From JABCPO02 sp963513115 (GTDB lineage Bacteria; Bacillota; Clostridia; TANB77; CAG-508): a stretch of DNA of 17,689 bases. Of the stretch, positions 1 through 9,200 are shown piece by piece. Position numbers and translations under genes: made by a program. Location of the stretch: contig CAUPPN010000007.1 in the NCBI GenBank assembly GCA_963513115.1, positions 1-17,689 on the forward strand. The letters run 5' to 3'. The first letter of the stretch is position 1, and every line of letters begins with the position of its first letter. The notes under the pieces are model-generated. The model did no database searches. It was not told where the DNA came from and saw only the letters and a program-made list of their open reading frames with translations.

Positions 1-1983
1 TGTATCTTCTGAAATAGAATTATATGTATTTGTCTTATTAGTATTTTTTCCAGTTATTTTTCTTAATTCTTCTTCCTTAGCTGCTATTATTTCTTCTAAT
101 TTAGCTTTGTATTCTTCTTCATATAGCTTTTTTGTTTCTTCAAATTTCTTTTTATATTCTTCTATGTCTTTTGGATACTTTTCTGTTTCTTTTTGCTCTT
201 TTTGCTTTTGTACGTTTTCAAGCTCTTCTATTAATTCCTTATTTGTTTTAGCATATGGCTCTAATCCTGTTATTTCATCTATCTTACCTTGTATTGTATT
301 TTCTAAGTCTGTATATTTAGTTTCTAACTCTTTTTCTTTATCTGTATATCCTTTTTCTTTTAACCAATTATTAATTTCTGTTTCATCTTTTCCTAATGCT
401 ACTAGCTTGCTTTTTATATCATTTAATTCATTTTTCTTTTCTTCATATAGTTTTTTTGCTTCTTCATATTTACCTTTTGTTTCATCTAACTTTTCTTGCA
501 CTGGATCTATTATTTTATCATCAGCTGTTACTGGATAATCTGCTTTACCATCATATCTAAAAACTTTTATATCATTTTTCTTTTTATATGGTACCAATAC
601 CTTTGATATATCTTCTACACTATATTCACTTTGATCAAATACTATTGAAAATGTATCAAACTCACGCTCCTGAAGATCTAAAGATATTGCTCCTTTTAAA
701 GCACTTAAATTTATTCTATTTAATTTCTTTACTGGATTTAAATCGATTTTTTCTTTTACCTTATTATTTTTAAATCCGTTTAGCACCTCTAGGTTAACTA
801 ATCCTTCTAAGTTCAATTTAGTTATTGGGTTATCATTAAATGCTCTTGGTCGTATTTCTTTTAAATTTTCAAGGTCTTTTAAAAAGCTTGTATCTGTTAT
901 GCTATTATTCGCAAATCCACCTAAGTAAATTAATTTTTTAAGTCCTGTAAAATTAATATCATTTATTTGGTTTTTATCAAATGTTCCAATTTCAGTTTCA
1001 ACTAAATTTACTAATGGTGATAGGTCTAACTTACCTTCTATAGAGCATCCACTAAATCCTCCCAATTTAGATAAATTACCTAATCCTTCAAAGTTTACAT
1101 TTTTCATTTCTTTATTATTATTAAATCCATTTAGGTTTTTTAAATTTGCTAGTACACCTAAATCTAATTCACCTGCTATTTTATTACCAGAAAATCCATT
1201 AATTGATTCTAATTTGTTTAATCCTGTAAGATTTATTTTTGTTATTTGGTTCTTATCAAATCCACTTATACTTTTTAAATTCACAACTGGACTTAAATCT
1301 AATTCACCCGCTATTTGATTACTAGCAAATCCATTAATTGTTTCTAATTTATTTAATCCTGTAAGATTTATTTTTGTTATTTTGTTGTTACCAAATCCAC
1401 TTATACTTGTTAAGTTTACAGATGAACTCAAATCTAATTCACCTGCTATTTGGTTCCTATCAAATCCATTAATTGTTTCTAATTTATCTAATCCACTAAG
1501 ATTTAGTTTTGTTATTTTATTTCCAGCAAATCCTTTTAACTCTTTTAAATTTTTAAGCGGGCTCAAATCTAATTCACCTATTATACCAACTCTGTTAAAT
1601 GAATTTGCATCTATTTTTTCCAAACTATCTAAGTTAGCAAACTTTAAAGTGGTTATTCCCCTAGCTCTTCTAAATCCTTCTCCACTAATTTCTGTTATAT
1701 TACCTAAAACATTTCCATCTAATTCAAGAACACCTTTATTGGCTTTAAGTTTAGTTTTACCACTAGCACTAAGTCCTTCTAGCGCTACTACTGGGCCATT
1801 TTCTTTTATATTAAAATCTTCTTTTTTATATGGTGATTTCAAAGGTTGATCTAATTTAGTGTTTTTAATATCAGCTATTATATTAGTATTTTTAATACTT
1901 CCAGTATTAATTAATGCTGTATGAATTAATGCTATTAACAGTAATATAATTATTAATGCTATTGCTTTTCTAATTTTTTTCAT
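1..1983 (-). CDS. Exported leucine-rich-repeat surface protein with charged coiled-coil region (3' end outside window)
   Basis: The frame is open from the ATG at 1983 to base 1 (661 codons, no stop), so the C-terminus is missing. The start is supported by an AGGAG box at 1991-1995, 7 nt upstream. Residues 1-25 (MKKIRKAIALIIILLLIALI...) form a signal peptide or N-terminal anchor. From about residue 80 to 430 there are leucine-rich repeats of about 22-23 residues, alternating two forms, one with GELDLSPLxNL and one with LNLxGLxxLExINGF, with NxI turns as in internalin-like LRRs. A short linker (around 430-485) is followed by a Lys/Glu-rich, probably coiled-coil region from about 488 to the window edge (for example KYEEAKKLYEEKK). 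Family knowledge suggests an adhesin or other surface-binding protein. The anchor, if any, would lie in the missing C-terminus. It has its own intergenic region downstream of rpoC and is not part of the rpoBC operon. Ligand and function are unknown. Confidence 0.85.
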   Translation of the reverse strand, partial: MKKIRKAIALIIILLLIALIHTALINTGSIKNTNIIADIKNTKLDQPLKSPYKKEDFNIKENGPVVALEGLSASGKTKLKANKGVLELDGNVLGNITEISGEGFRRARGITTLKFANLDSLEKIDANSFNRVGIIGELDLSPLKNLKELKGFAGNKITKLNLSGLDKLETINGFDRNQIAGELDLSSSVNLTSISGFGNNKITKINLTGLNKLETINGFASNQIAGELDLSPVVNLKSISGFDKNQITKINLTGLNKLESINGFSGNKIAGELDLGVLANLKNLNGFNNNKEMKNVNFEGLGNLSKLGGFSGCSIEGKLDLSPLVNLVETEIGTFDKNQINDINFTGLKKLIYLGGFANNSITDTSFLKDLENLKEIRPRAFNDNPITKLNLEGLVNLEVLNGFKNNKVKEKIDLNPVKKLNRINLSALKGAISLDLQEREFDTFSIVFDQSEYSVEDISKVLVPYKKKNDIKVFRYDGKADYPVTADDKIIDPVQEKLDETKGKYEEAKKLYEEKKNELNDIKSKLVALGKDETEINNWLKEKGYTDKEKELETKYTDLENTIQGKIDEITGLEPYAKTNKELIEELENVQKQKEQKETEKYPKDIEEYKKKFEETKKLYEEEYKAKLEEIIAAKEEELRKITGKNTNKTNTYNSISEDT
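1166..1570 (-). repeat. 135-bp tandem repeats inside the LRR gene
   Basis: The same short motif (aattcacc.gctatt) recurs at 1166, 1301, 1436 and, more diverged, 1571, exactly 135 bp (45 codons) apart. The units at 1166-1300, 1301-1435 and 1436-1570 are closely similar at nucleotide level, including a shared run around taatcctgtaagattta in the first two. Each unit encodes two leucine-rich repeats. The next unit towards the C-terminus is 138 bp and more diverged. The in-frame period means gain or loss of units would keep the reading frame. Confidence 0.85.
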
Positions 1984-2148
1984 ATTTTTTCTCCTTCTTT
2001 CATTTGTACATATATACTTAATATATCATAAATATATCTTTTATTTATATTAAATACATCTTTGTATTACTTTTTTAACATACTATATTACACTCATTCC
2101 ACTTAAAGCTATCTAACATAACCAGTTCTCTAGTATAAACATTAAATA

Positions 2149-2177
2149 TATATACAATTAAAATTAATTGAAATCAA
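2149..2177 (-). promoter_or_regulatory. Possible sigma-A promoter for the LRR gene
   Basis: On the minus strand TTGATT (2177-2172) and TATATA (2154-2149) are separated by 17 nt. The spacing is ideal but both boxes are imperfect, and such matches are common in sequence this AT-rich. The position, after the rpoC terminators and before the LRR start, is sensible. Confidence 0.3.
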
Positions 2178-2191
2178 ATATACATTACCAA

Positions 2192-2221
2192 AAAAAGAAA
2201 TCTCGATTGAGATTTCTTTTT
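2192..2221. terminator. Second, symmetric terminator hairpin after rpoC
   Basis: A perfect 13-bp stem (2192-2204 with 2209-2221) closes a 4-nt loop. The core is gaaatctc/gagatttc, and the outer five pairs are A on one side and T on the other, so an RNA read from either strand ends its hairpin in a U-rich arm. It lies 46 nt beyond the first rpoC terminator and probably acts as a backup that insulates the LRR gene. Confidence 0.75.
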
Positions 2222-2266
2222 CAAAAGATACATAATGGTTTAGATTGCTTTAGTTAATTCAATAAA

Positions 2267-2286
2267 AAAGAGCCTTTCGGCTCTTT
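2267..2286 (-). terminator. rpoC intrinsic terminator
   Basis: An 8-bp stem AAAGAGCC/GGCTCTTT with a GAAA-type tetraloop on the minus strand lies about 7 nt past the rpoC stop codon and runs into a T tract on the minus strand (the A run at 2264-2269 on the plus strand). This is a textbook intrinsic terminator for the rpoBC transcript. Confidence 0.88.
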
Positions 2287-2292
2287 CATTTA

Positions 2293-5200
2293 TTATTCTT
2301 TATCTTCTTTTTTGTCTTCTTCTGTTATTTCTTCTTTAACTACTTTAACTACTTCTCTACCTTCTTCAGTATATGATATACCTGCTTTACTAGCTAAGTT
2401 TTTAATATTTTCTTTTCTTGCCATTGCTTCGTATTTTTCTCTTTCTGCTTTAATCTTTGCAATTGCATCATCTTGTACCTTAGTATTTGTAGTTAAATTT
2501 TCATATTTTTGAAGACCTGTTCCTGCTGGTATTAACTTACCAATAATAACATTTTCTTTAACTCCTACTAACTCATCTGTCTTGCCCTTAATTGCTGCAT
2601 CTGTTAATACTCTTGTTGTTTCTTGGAATGATGCTGCAGATAGGAAACTTTCTGTTGCAAGTGATGCCTTAGTTATACCAAGTAATACTTGTTTGTATTT
2701 AGCTGGTCTCTTTCCTTCTTTTTCTAACTCTTCATTTTCTCTTTGAATCTGTATCTTATTTACAAGTGCTGATTGGAAATGACTACTATCCCCTGGATCT
2801 GTAACTCTAACCTTGTCTAACATTTGTTTAATAATTATTTCAATGTGTTTGTCATTAATATCTATACCTTGGTTCCTATATTCTTTTTGTACTTCTGTAA
2901 CAATGTAGTTATATACACCGTTTACTCCACGTATTGCTAATACATTACTTGGATTTAATGATCCTTCTGTAAGTGCATCTCCTGTTTTAACTTTAACTTT
3001 CTTGTTTCTTCCTGTAGGTGTTTTTTCTGGATTAGTAATAAATGGAAGTATTTTTTGTGTAGCCGGGTATTTCTTAACTTCATTTTCACCTGTAACAATT
3101 ATTTCTGGTATCTTATTTGTCTTTTTATCATAATTAACTGTAACTTCTCCATCAATTTCTGAAAGAATACCAACTCCTTTTGGATTTCTAGCTTCAAATA
3201 ATTCTTCAACTCTTGGGAGACTCTGTGTAACGTCTCCACCTGCTACTCCACCAGCGTGGAATGTACGCATTGTAAGCTGTGTACCACCTTCTCCTATAGC
3301 TTGTGCCGCTACGATTCCTATTGTTTCACCAATATTTACAACACTCTTATTTACAAGTGACTTACCATAGCATTTTCTACAAACACCATGTCTATTCTTA
3401 CAAGCTACAACTGATCTAACTTCAAGCTCTTTAATTCCAGCTTCAATTATATCACTTGCAATCCTCTTATCTATTAATGTATTACTATCTACTATTACTT
3501 CTTTTGTATTAGGGTTAATTACATCATGAACTGAATATCTTCCAATAATTCTTTCTTCAAATGATTCAATTAATCTTCCTTCTTCTACTATATCTTTTAC
3601 TACTACACCTTGTGTTGTTCCACAATCTTCATTATTTACTACTATATCTTGTGATACGTCAACTAATCTTCTTGTTAAGTATCCTGATGTAGCTGTTTTA
3701 AGTGCAGTATCCACTAATCCTTTTCTTGTTCCGTGTGATGAAATGAAGAATTCTAGTGCGTCTTCTCCTTCAGCAAATGCTGATCTTACTGGTATTTCTA
3801 TTGTTCTACCATTAGTATCTGCCATAAGTCCTCTCATACCTGCAAGCTGTCTTATTGTTCCTCTATCTCCTCTTGCTCCAGATTTTAAGAAAATATTAAT
3901 TGGATTATCTTCAGTAAAACTATCCATCATGATTTTTTCAACTTTATTTGTAGCTTCTGTCCATATTGCAACTACTGCATTGTATCTATCTGTTTCAGAA
4001 AGTAATCCCATCTTATAATTTTCAACGATCATATCTATCTTCTTTTCTGCTTCTTTAATTATATCTGCTTTTTCATCTGGTACAGAAACGTCTGATGCAG
4101 CTATAGTAAATCCTGCAAGAGTAGAATACTTATATCCTGATTCTTTCATAAACTCTAGCATATCTACTACTACTTCGTTTTCGTGTTTTTCAACACATCT
4201 TCCTATTATCTTCTTTAAATCTTTTTTAATAACAGGGAATGATATTTCATAGTTAAACTTTTCTTCTTCATTGTTTCTATCTACAAAACCTAAGTCTTGT
4301 GGAATACCTTTATTAAATATTATTCTTCCTACTGATGTTTCAATAATCTTGCTATTACCTTCATCATCATATCTTCTTAAATTAATTTTAGTTTCAAGTT
4401 CAACATCATTATTTTGGTATGCCATTATTGCTTCATTTTCATCTTTGAATGTTAAACCTTCTCCTTTTAATCCTTCTTTAATATATGTTAAATAATATGC
4501 TCCTAAGATCATGTCCTGTGATGGTACTGCAATTGGTTGACCATCTGCTGGTTTGATTAAGTTATTTGTTGCAAGCATTAAGTATCTAGCTTCTGCTTGT
4601 GCTTCTGATGATAATGGTAAATGTACTGCCATCTGGTCACCGTCAAAGTCTGCATTAAATGCACTACATACTAATGGATGTAATTTTATTGCTCTACCTT
4701 CTACTATTACTGGTTCAAATGCTTGAATACCTAATCTATGTAGTGTAGGTGCTCTATTTAAAAGTACTGGGTGATCTTTGATTACTTCTTCTAGGTATCT
4801 CCATATTTCTGGGCTTTGTTGTTCTACCATCTTTTTAGCTGCTTTAATATTTTGTGCTTTACCTGCTTTTCTAAGCTCTCTCATAATGAATGGTTTAAAT
4901 AGCTCAACTGCCATTTCCTTAGGTAAACCACATTGATATATTTTAAGTGATGGTCCAACAACTATAACTGATCTTCCTGAATAGTCTACTCTCTTACCTA
5001 ATAAGTTTTGTCTAAATCTTCCTTGTTTTCCTTTTAATATTTCTGATAATGATTTAAGCGGTCTATTACCAGCTCCAGTAATTGGTTTTGATCTCTTACT
5101 ATTATCAAATAATGCATCAACTGATTCTTGTAGCATTCTCTTTTCATTTTTAACAATTATCTCTGGCGCTCTTAAATCAATTAATCTTCTTAACCTATTA

Positions 5201-5991
5201 TTTCTATTAAGTACTCTCCTATATAGGTCATTTAAATCAGATGTTGCAAATCTACCTCCATCTAATTGTACCATTGGTCTTAAATCAGGTGGTATAACTG
5301 GTATTGTACTTCTAATCATTGATTCTGGTAAGTTACCAGAATTAATGAATGCTTCAACTGTTTCAAGTCTTTTAAATAATTTAGCTTTTTTAGCAAGTGA
5401 AGCTTTCTCTAAGTCTCTTTTTATTATTGCTTGTTCTTTTTTAAGATCCACTCTTTTTAATAGCTTTTGTATTGCTTCCGCACCTGTTTCAGCTACAAAA
5501 TCTGATTTTGTATATTCTGATTTAAGTTTTAAAAACTCTGTTTCAGATAATATGTCACCAACTTGTAATGTAGGTATATTAGATTCAGTAACTATATATG
5601 CTGCAAAATATACAACTCTTTCTAAAGCCTTAGGTGAAGTATTAAGCATTAATGCTATCCTATTTGGTGTTCCTTTAAAGAACCAAATATGAGCAACTGG
5701 TGCTGCAAGTTCAATGTGACCCATTCTTTCTCTTCTTACACTTTTTCTTGTTACTTCAACACCACAGCGATCACATATGATGCCTTTGTATCTTACTTTC
5801 TTATACTTACCACAATGACATTCCCAATCTTTAGTAGGTCCAAAGATTTTTTCACAGAAAAGTCCGTCTTTTTCAGGTTTTAATGTTCTGTAATTAATAG
5901 TTTCTGGCTTTTTAACTTCACCATGTGACCAACTACGCACATCTTCATCTGTTGCTATACTTATCTTTATCTTGTCGAAATTTTCCTCCAT
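2293..5991 (-). CDS. rpoC: DNA-directed RNA polymerase subunit beta'
   Basis: 1232 residues, the usual size for a Bacillota beta' subunit, which forms the catalytic cleft of RNA polymerase with beta. Visible landmarks in order: the N-terminal zinc site (C58, C60, C73, C76); the zipper/lid region; RFRQNLLGKRVDYSGRSVI at about 326-344; the active-site NADFDGDQMAVH with Mg-binding D448, D450 and D452; GARGDRGTIRQLAGMRG at about 705; the bridge helix around 752-782; the second zinc site (C790, C864, C871, C874); the trigger loop GEGGTQLTMRTFHAGG at about 900-915; and LPRVEELFEAR at about 925. The C-terminal 40 residues are Lys/Glu-rich. The start is supported by AAGGGGAG at 5996-6003, ending 4 nt before the ATG. 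It is the last gene of the rpoB-rpoC unit, but it lies 259 nt from rpoB, an unusually wide gap. Two terminators follow. Confidence 0.99.
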   Translation of the reverse strand: MEENFDKIKISIATDEDVRSWSHGEVKKPETINYRTLKPEKDGLFCEKIFGPTKDWECHCGKYKKVRYKGIICDRCGVEVTRKSVRRERMGHIELAAPVAHIWFFKGTPNRIALMLNTSPKALERVVYFAAYIVTESNIPTLQVGDILSETEFLKLKSEYTKSDFVAETGAEAIQKLLKRVDLKKEQAIIKRDLEKASLAKKAKLFKRLETVEAFINSGNLPESMIRSTIPVIPPDLRPMVQLDGGRFATSDLNDLYRRVLNRNNRLRRLIDLRAPEIIVKNEKRMLQESVDALFDNSKRSKPITGAGNRPLKSLSEILKGKQGRFRQNLLGKRVDYSGRSVIVVGPSLKIYQCGLPKEMAVELFKPFIMRELRKAGKAQNIKAAKKMVEQQSPEIWRYLEEVIKDHPVLLNRAPTLHRLGIQAFEPVIVEGRAIKLHPLVCSAFNADFDGDQMAVHLPLSSEAQAEARYLMLATNNLIKPADGQPIAVPSQDMILGAYYLTYIKEGLKGEGLTFKDENEAIMAYQNNDVELETKINLRRYDDEGNSKIIETSVGRIIFNKGIPQDLGFVDRNNEEEKFNYEISFPVIKKDLKKIIGRCVEKHENEVVVDMLEFMKESGYKYSTLAGFTIAASDVSVPDEKADIIKEAEKKIDMIVENYKMGLLSETDRYNAVVAIWTEATNKVEKIMMDSFTEDNPINIFLKSGARGDRGTIRQLAGMRGLMADTNGRTIEIPVRSAFAEGEDALEFFISSHGTRKGLVDTALKTATSGYLTRRLVDVSQDIVVNNEDCGTTQGVVVKDIVEEGRLIESFEERIIGRYSVHDVINPNTKEVIVDSNTLIDKRIASDIIEAGIKELEVRSVVACKNRHGVCRKCYGKSLVNKSVVNIGETIGIVAAQAIGEGGTQLTMRTFHAGGVAGGDVTQSLPRVEELFEARNPKGVGILSEIDGEVTVNYDKKTNKIPEIIVTGENEVKKYPATQKILPFITNPEKTPTGRNKKVKVKTGDALTEGSLNPSNVLAIRGVNGVYNYIVTEVQKEYRNQGIDINDKHIEIIIKQMLDKVRVTDPGDSSHFQSALVNKIQIQRENEELEKEGKRPAKYKQVLLGITKASLATESFLSAASFQETTRVLTDAAIKGKTDELVGVKENVIIGKLIPAGTGLQKYENLTTNTKVQDDAIAKIKAEREKYEAMARKENIKNLASKAGISYTEEGREVVKVVKEEITEEDKKEDKE

Positions 5992-6250
5992 TTGACTCCC
6001 CTTCTATATATTTTAATTTAATAATTATTTCTTTAATTCTCTTATTATCTATTATTATTATATTTTCTTTTTTCTATTATATTTTTCTATAAAATCTTAA
6101 CTCTTGCTTAAGGCAAAGTCTTAACTGTATGCTCAAACTCTTTAGCTCACTTACTATTCCTTAAGCATTATTTTCAAGATTATTATTCAATTTTAAGTTT
6201 CTTATTTTATTTTTTATTTTAATGTATCAATATATCAATATTTAATTATA
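5992..6250. other. Unusually long rpoB-rpoC intercistronic spacer
   Basis: 259 nt with no convincing gene. It is mostly A/T, apart from a more mixed segment at about 6095-6170 that holds a 9-bp inverted repeat and two copies of TCTTAACT on the plus strand (around 6095 and 6119). I see no consensus promoter: possible -35/-10 boxes such as TTGATA near 6230 lack a matching partner. I also see no U-tract hairpin, so read-through from rpoB is expected. Confidence 0.7.
6105..6167. repeat. 9-bp inverted repeat in the rpoB-rpoC spacer
   Basis: TGCTTAAGG at 6105-6113 and its exact complement CCTTAAGCA at 6159-6167 are separated by 45 nt. In the rpoBC mRNA they could close a large stem-loop about 110 nt before the rpoC start. 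Neither arm is followed by a U-tract, so this is not an intrinsic terminator. It could be an RNA-processing or regulatory structure, or chance. Confidence 0.55.
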
Positions 6251-9200
6251 TTAATTATTTTCTTCGTCTTCTAGGTCTATTTCACTTAATTCTTCTAAAT
6301 CAGATTCACTTAGTTCTTCTAATTCATCAAAATTATCTGCTTCTTCATCATATTCTTCATCATCATAGTCTTCTTCATCTGCTTTTTCTACAATTTCATC
6401 TCTTGATTTTATTGTATTAGATTCTTCATCTTCTATAGATTCTTTAAGTTCTATCTTTTCATCATCTTTAAGTAATTCAATTTTAAGTCCTAATGATTCC
6501 ATTTCTTTAACTAATACTCTGAATCCTTCTGGTATACCAGGCTCTGGCATATTTTCGCCTTTAACAATTGCTTCATATGTTCTTTCTCTTTGTTTTACGT
6601 CGTCTGATTTAACAGTAAGCATTTCTTGAAGTGTATGTGCTGCTCCATATCCTTCTAGAGCCCAAACTTCCATTTCTCCTAGCTTCTGTCCACCAAATTG
6701 TGCCTTACCACCTAATGGTTGTTTTGTAACTAGTGAATATGAACCTGTAGATCTTGCGTGAACCTTATCGTCTACTAAGTGGTGTAACTTTAACATATAC
6801 ATTATTCCAACAGTTACTCTGTTATCAAACTTTTCTCCTGTTCTTCCATCATATAGTACTGTTTTACCATCTTTATCTCTTCCTGAAATTTCTAACATTT
6901 CTTCAATATCTATATCTGTAGCTCCGTCAAATACTGGTGTAGCAAATTTAACGCCAAGTTCTCTTGCTACCATTCCTAAGTGAACTTCTAATACCTGTCC
7001 AAAGTTCATACGTGAAGGAACTCCAAGTGGGTTAAGTACAACATCTACTGGTGTACCATCTTCCATATATGGCATATCTTCAACTGGTAATATTCTAGAT
7101 ACAACACCTTTGTTTCCGTGACGTCCTGCCATCTTATCTCCTACAGAGATTTTTCTTTTTTGTCCAATATATATTCTTATTACTTCATTTACTCCAGGTT
7201 TCATTTCATCTGAATCCTCTTTAGCAAATCTTTTAACATCAACTATTGTTCCTGCTTCACCGTGTGGTACCCTAAGTGATGAATCTCTAACTTCTCTAGA
7301 TTTTTCTCCAAATATTGCACGAAGTAATCTATCTTCTGCAGTAAGTTCTGTTTCACCTTTTGGTGTAATCTTACCTACTAATATATCTCCAGGTTTTACT
7401 TCTGCACCAATTCTTATTATTCCATCTTCGTCTAAGTCTTTAAGTGCTTCTTCACCTACATTTGGTACTTCTCTTGTTATTTCTTCAGGTCCTAACTTTG
7501 TATCTCTGCTTTCACATTCATATTCTTCAATGTGTATTGAAGTATATACGTCTTCTTTAACTAATTTTTCTGAAATTAATATAGCGTCTTCGAAGTTATA
7601 TCCTTCCCAATTTGCAAATGCTACTACAACATTTCTTCCAAGTGCCATTTCACCCTTTTCTGTTGCCATACCATCTGCTATTGTTTCACCTTTTTTAACT
7701 TTTTGTCCTTCTTTTACTATAGGTTTTTGGTTGATACATGTGCTTGCTGTAGTCTTTTTAAATTTTCTTAAATCGTATTTTTTACTTTTTTTGTCTTTTC
7801 CTTCAACTTCTACAAAATCACCTGTAACCTTTTTAACTATTCCTGCTTCTTCAGTAGTTATAACATTTTTAGAGTCTTTAGCAGCCCTATATTCCATTCC
7901 TGTTCCAACCATTGGTGAATCAGTTTTAAGTAGTGGTACTGCCTGTCTTTGCATGTTCGCACCCATAAGTGCTCTTCTTCCGTCGTCATTTTCCAAAAAT
8001 GGTATCATAGCTGTAGCTACTGCAACTATTTGTTTAGGTGATATATCCATATATTCTACTTCAGAACTATCTACTTCTTTAATATCATCTAAAAATCTTG
8101 CTCTTACTCTTTCATTTCTAAGTTTTCCAGATTTTGTAAGTGGTTCTGTTGCTTGACATATTGTAAAATGATCTTCCATATCTGCTGACATATATTCTAT
8201 TTCATCAGTTATTTTTCCTGTTTTTGGATCAATTTTTCTATATGGTGTTTCTAAGAAACCATAATTATTTAATTTTGAAAATGCCGCTAAGTGAAGTATT
8301 AATCCAACGTTTGGTCCTTCTGGTGATTCAACTGGGCATAATCTTCCATAGTGTGTATAATGGATGTCTCTTACTTCAAATCCTGCTCTTTCTCTAGATA
8401 ATCCTCCAGGTCCTAATGCTGATACTCTTCTTTTATGTGATAACTCTGAAAGTGGATTTGTTTGGTCAATAACTTGTGATAGCTGTGAACTTCCAAAGAA
8501 TGTTCTAATTGCTGAAGTTACTGGTTTTACATTAATTAATGTTTGTGGTGTAACTGAGTCTAAGTCTTGTATTGTCATTCTTTCTCTTACAACTCTTTCC
8601 ATTCTAGTTAAACCAATTCTAAATTCGTTTTGAAGTAATTCACCTACTGATCTAATTCTTCTATTTGCTAAATGATCAATATTATCTACCTTATACATTC
8701 CTGCATTTAAATTTAACATATAGCTAAATGTAGCTAATATATCTTCTCTAGTTACATGTAATACTTCTAATTCTAATTTTCTTTTCTTTAATTCTTTTTC
8801 TAAGTCTTCTTTTTTTGTATTATCTAATATATCTTTTAATACTATATAGTTAACTCTTTCATCTATATCTAATTTTTCTTTTATCTTTTTATCTACAAAA
8901 TATTCTAAATCAACTGTACCATTTCCTAGTACTACTTGTGTTGAGTCACCATTTTTAACAACAACTCTATTAATTCCCTTATTTTGTATTTCTAATGCTT
9001 CTGGATATGTAAGCTTATCTCCTGCATTTGCGAGTATTTCTCCAGTTTCCGGATCAACTATTTTTTCTGCAAGTACGCATTTGTTTATTCTGCTTGCAAG
9101 TGATAGTTTTTGATTATATTTAAATCTTCCAACCTTATCTAATTCATATCTTCTATCATTAAAGAATAATAGGTTAAATAATGTTCTTGCAGCTTCTTCT

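Larger units (their letters stand above)
1984..2292. other. Intergenic region between rpoC and the LRR gene
   Basis: This 309-nt stretch holds no gene. From the rpoC end it carries two hairpins (2267-2286 and 2192-2221), then about 200 nt of AT-rich sequence leading to the LRR gene, with a possible promoter at 2149-2177 and a good ribosome binding site at 1991-1995. The only ORFs in it are very short and unsupported. Confidence 0.7.

Noticed and set aside
1166..1705. CRISPR-like array
   Set aside because: The period is 135 bp, in frame, with repeats and intervening sequence both coding for LRRs. There are no short identical repeats with unique spacers.
107..1849. Plus-strand ORFs opposite the LRR gene
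   Set aside because: They are Ser/Phe/Leu-rich mirror images of the Lys/Glu- and LRR-rich minus-strand protein, with no ribosome binding sites. The minus-strand frame is open throughout with family-like repeats.
6070..6170. A short leader peptide or hidden gene in the rpoB-rpoC spacer
   Set aside because: The only open stretch (about 25 codons on the minus strand) lacks a start codon and ribosome binding site; the ATG near 6168 gives four codons only.
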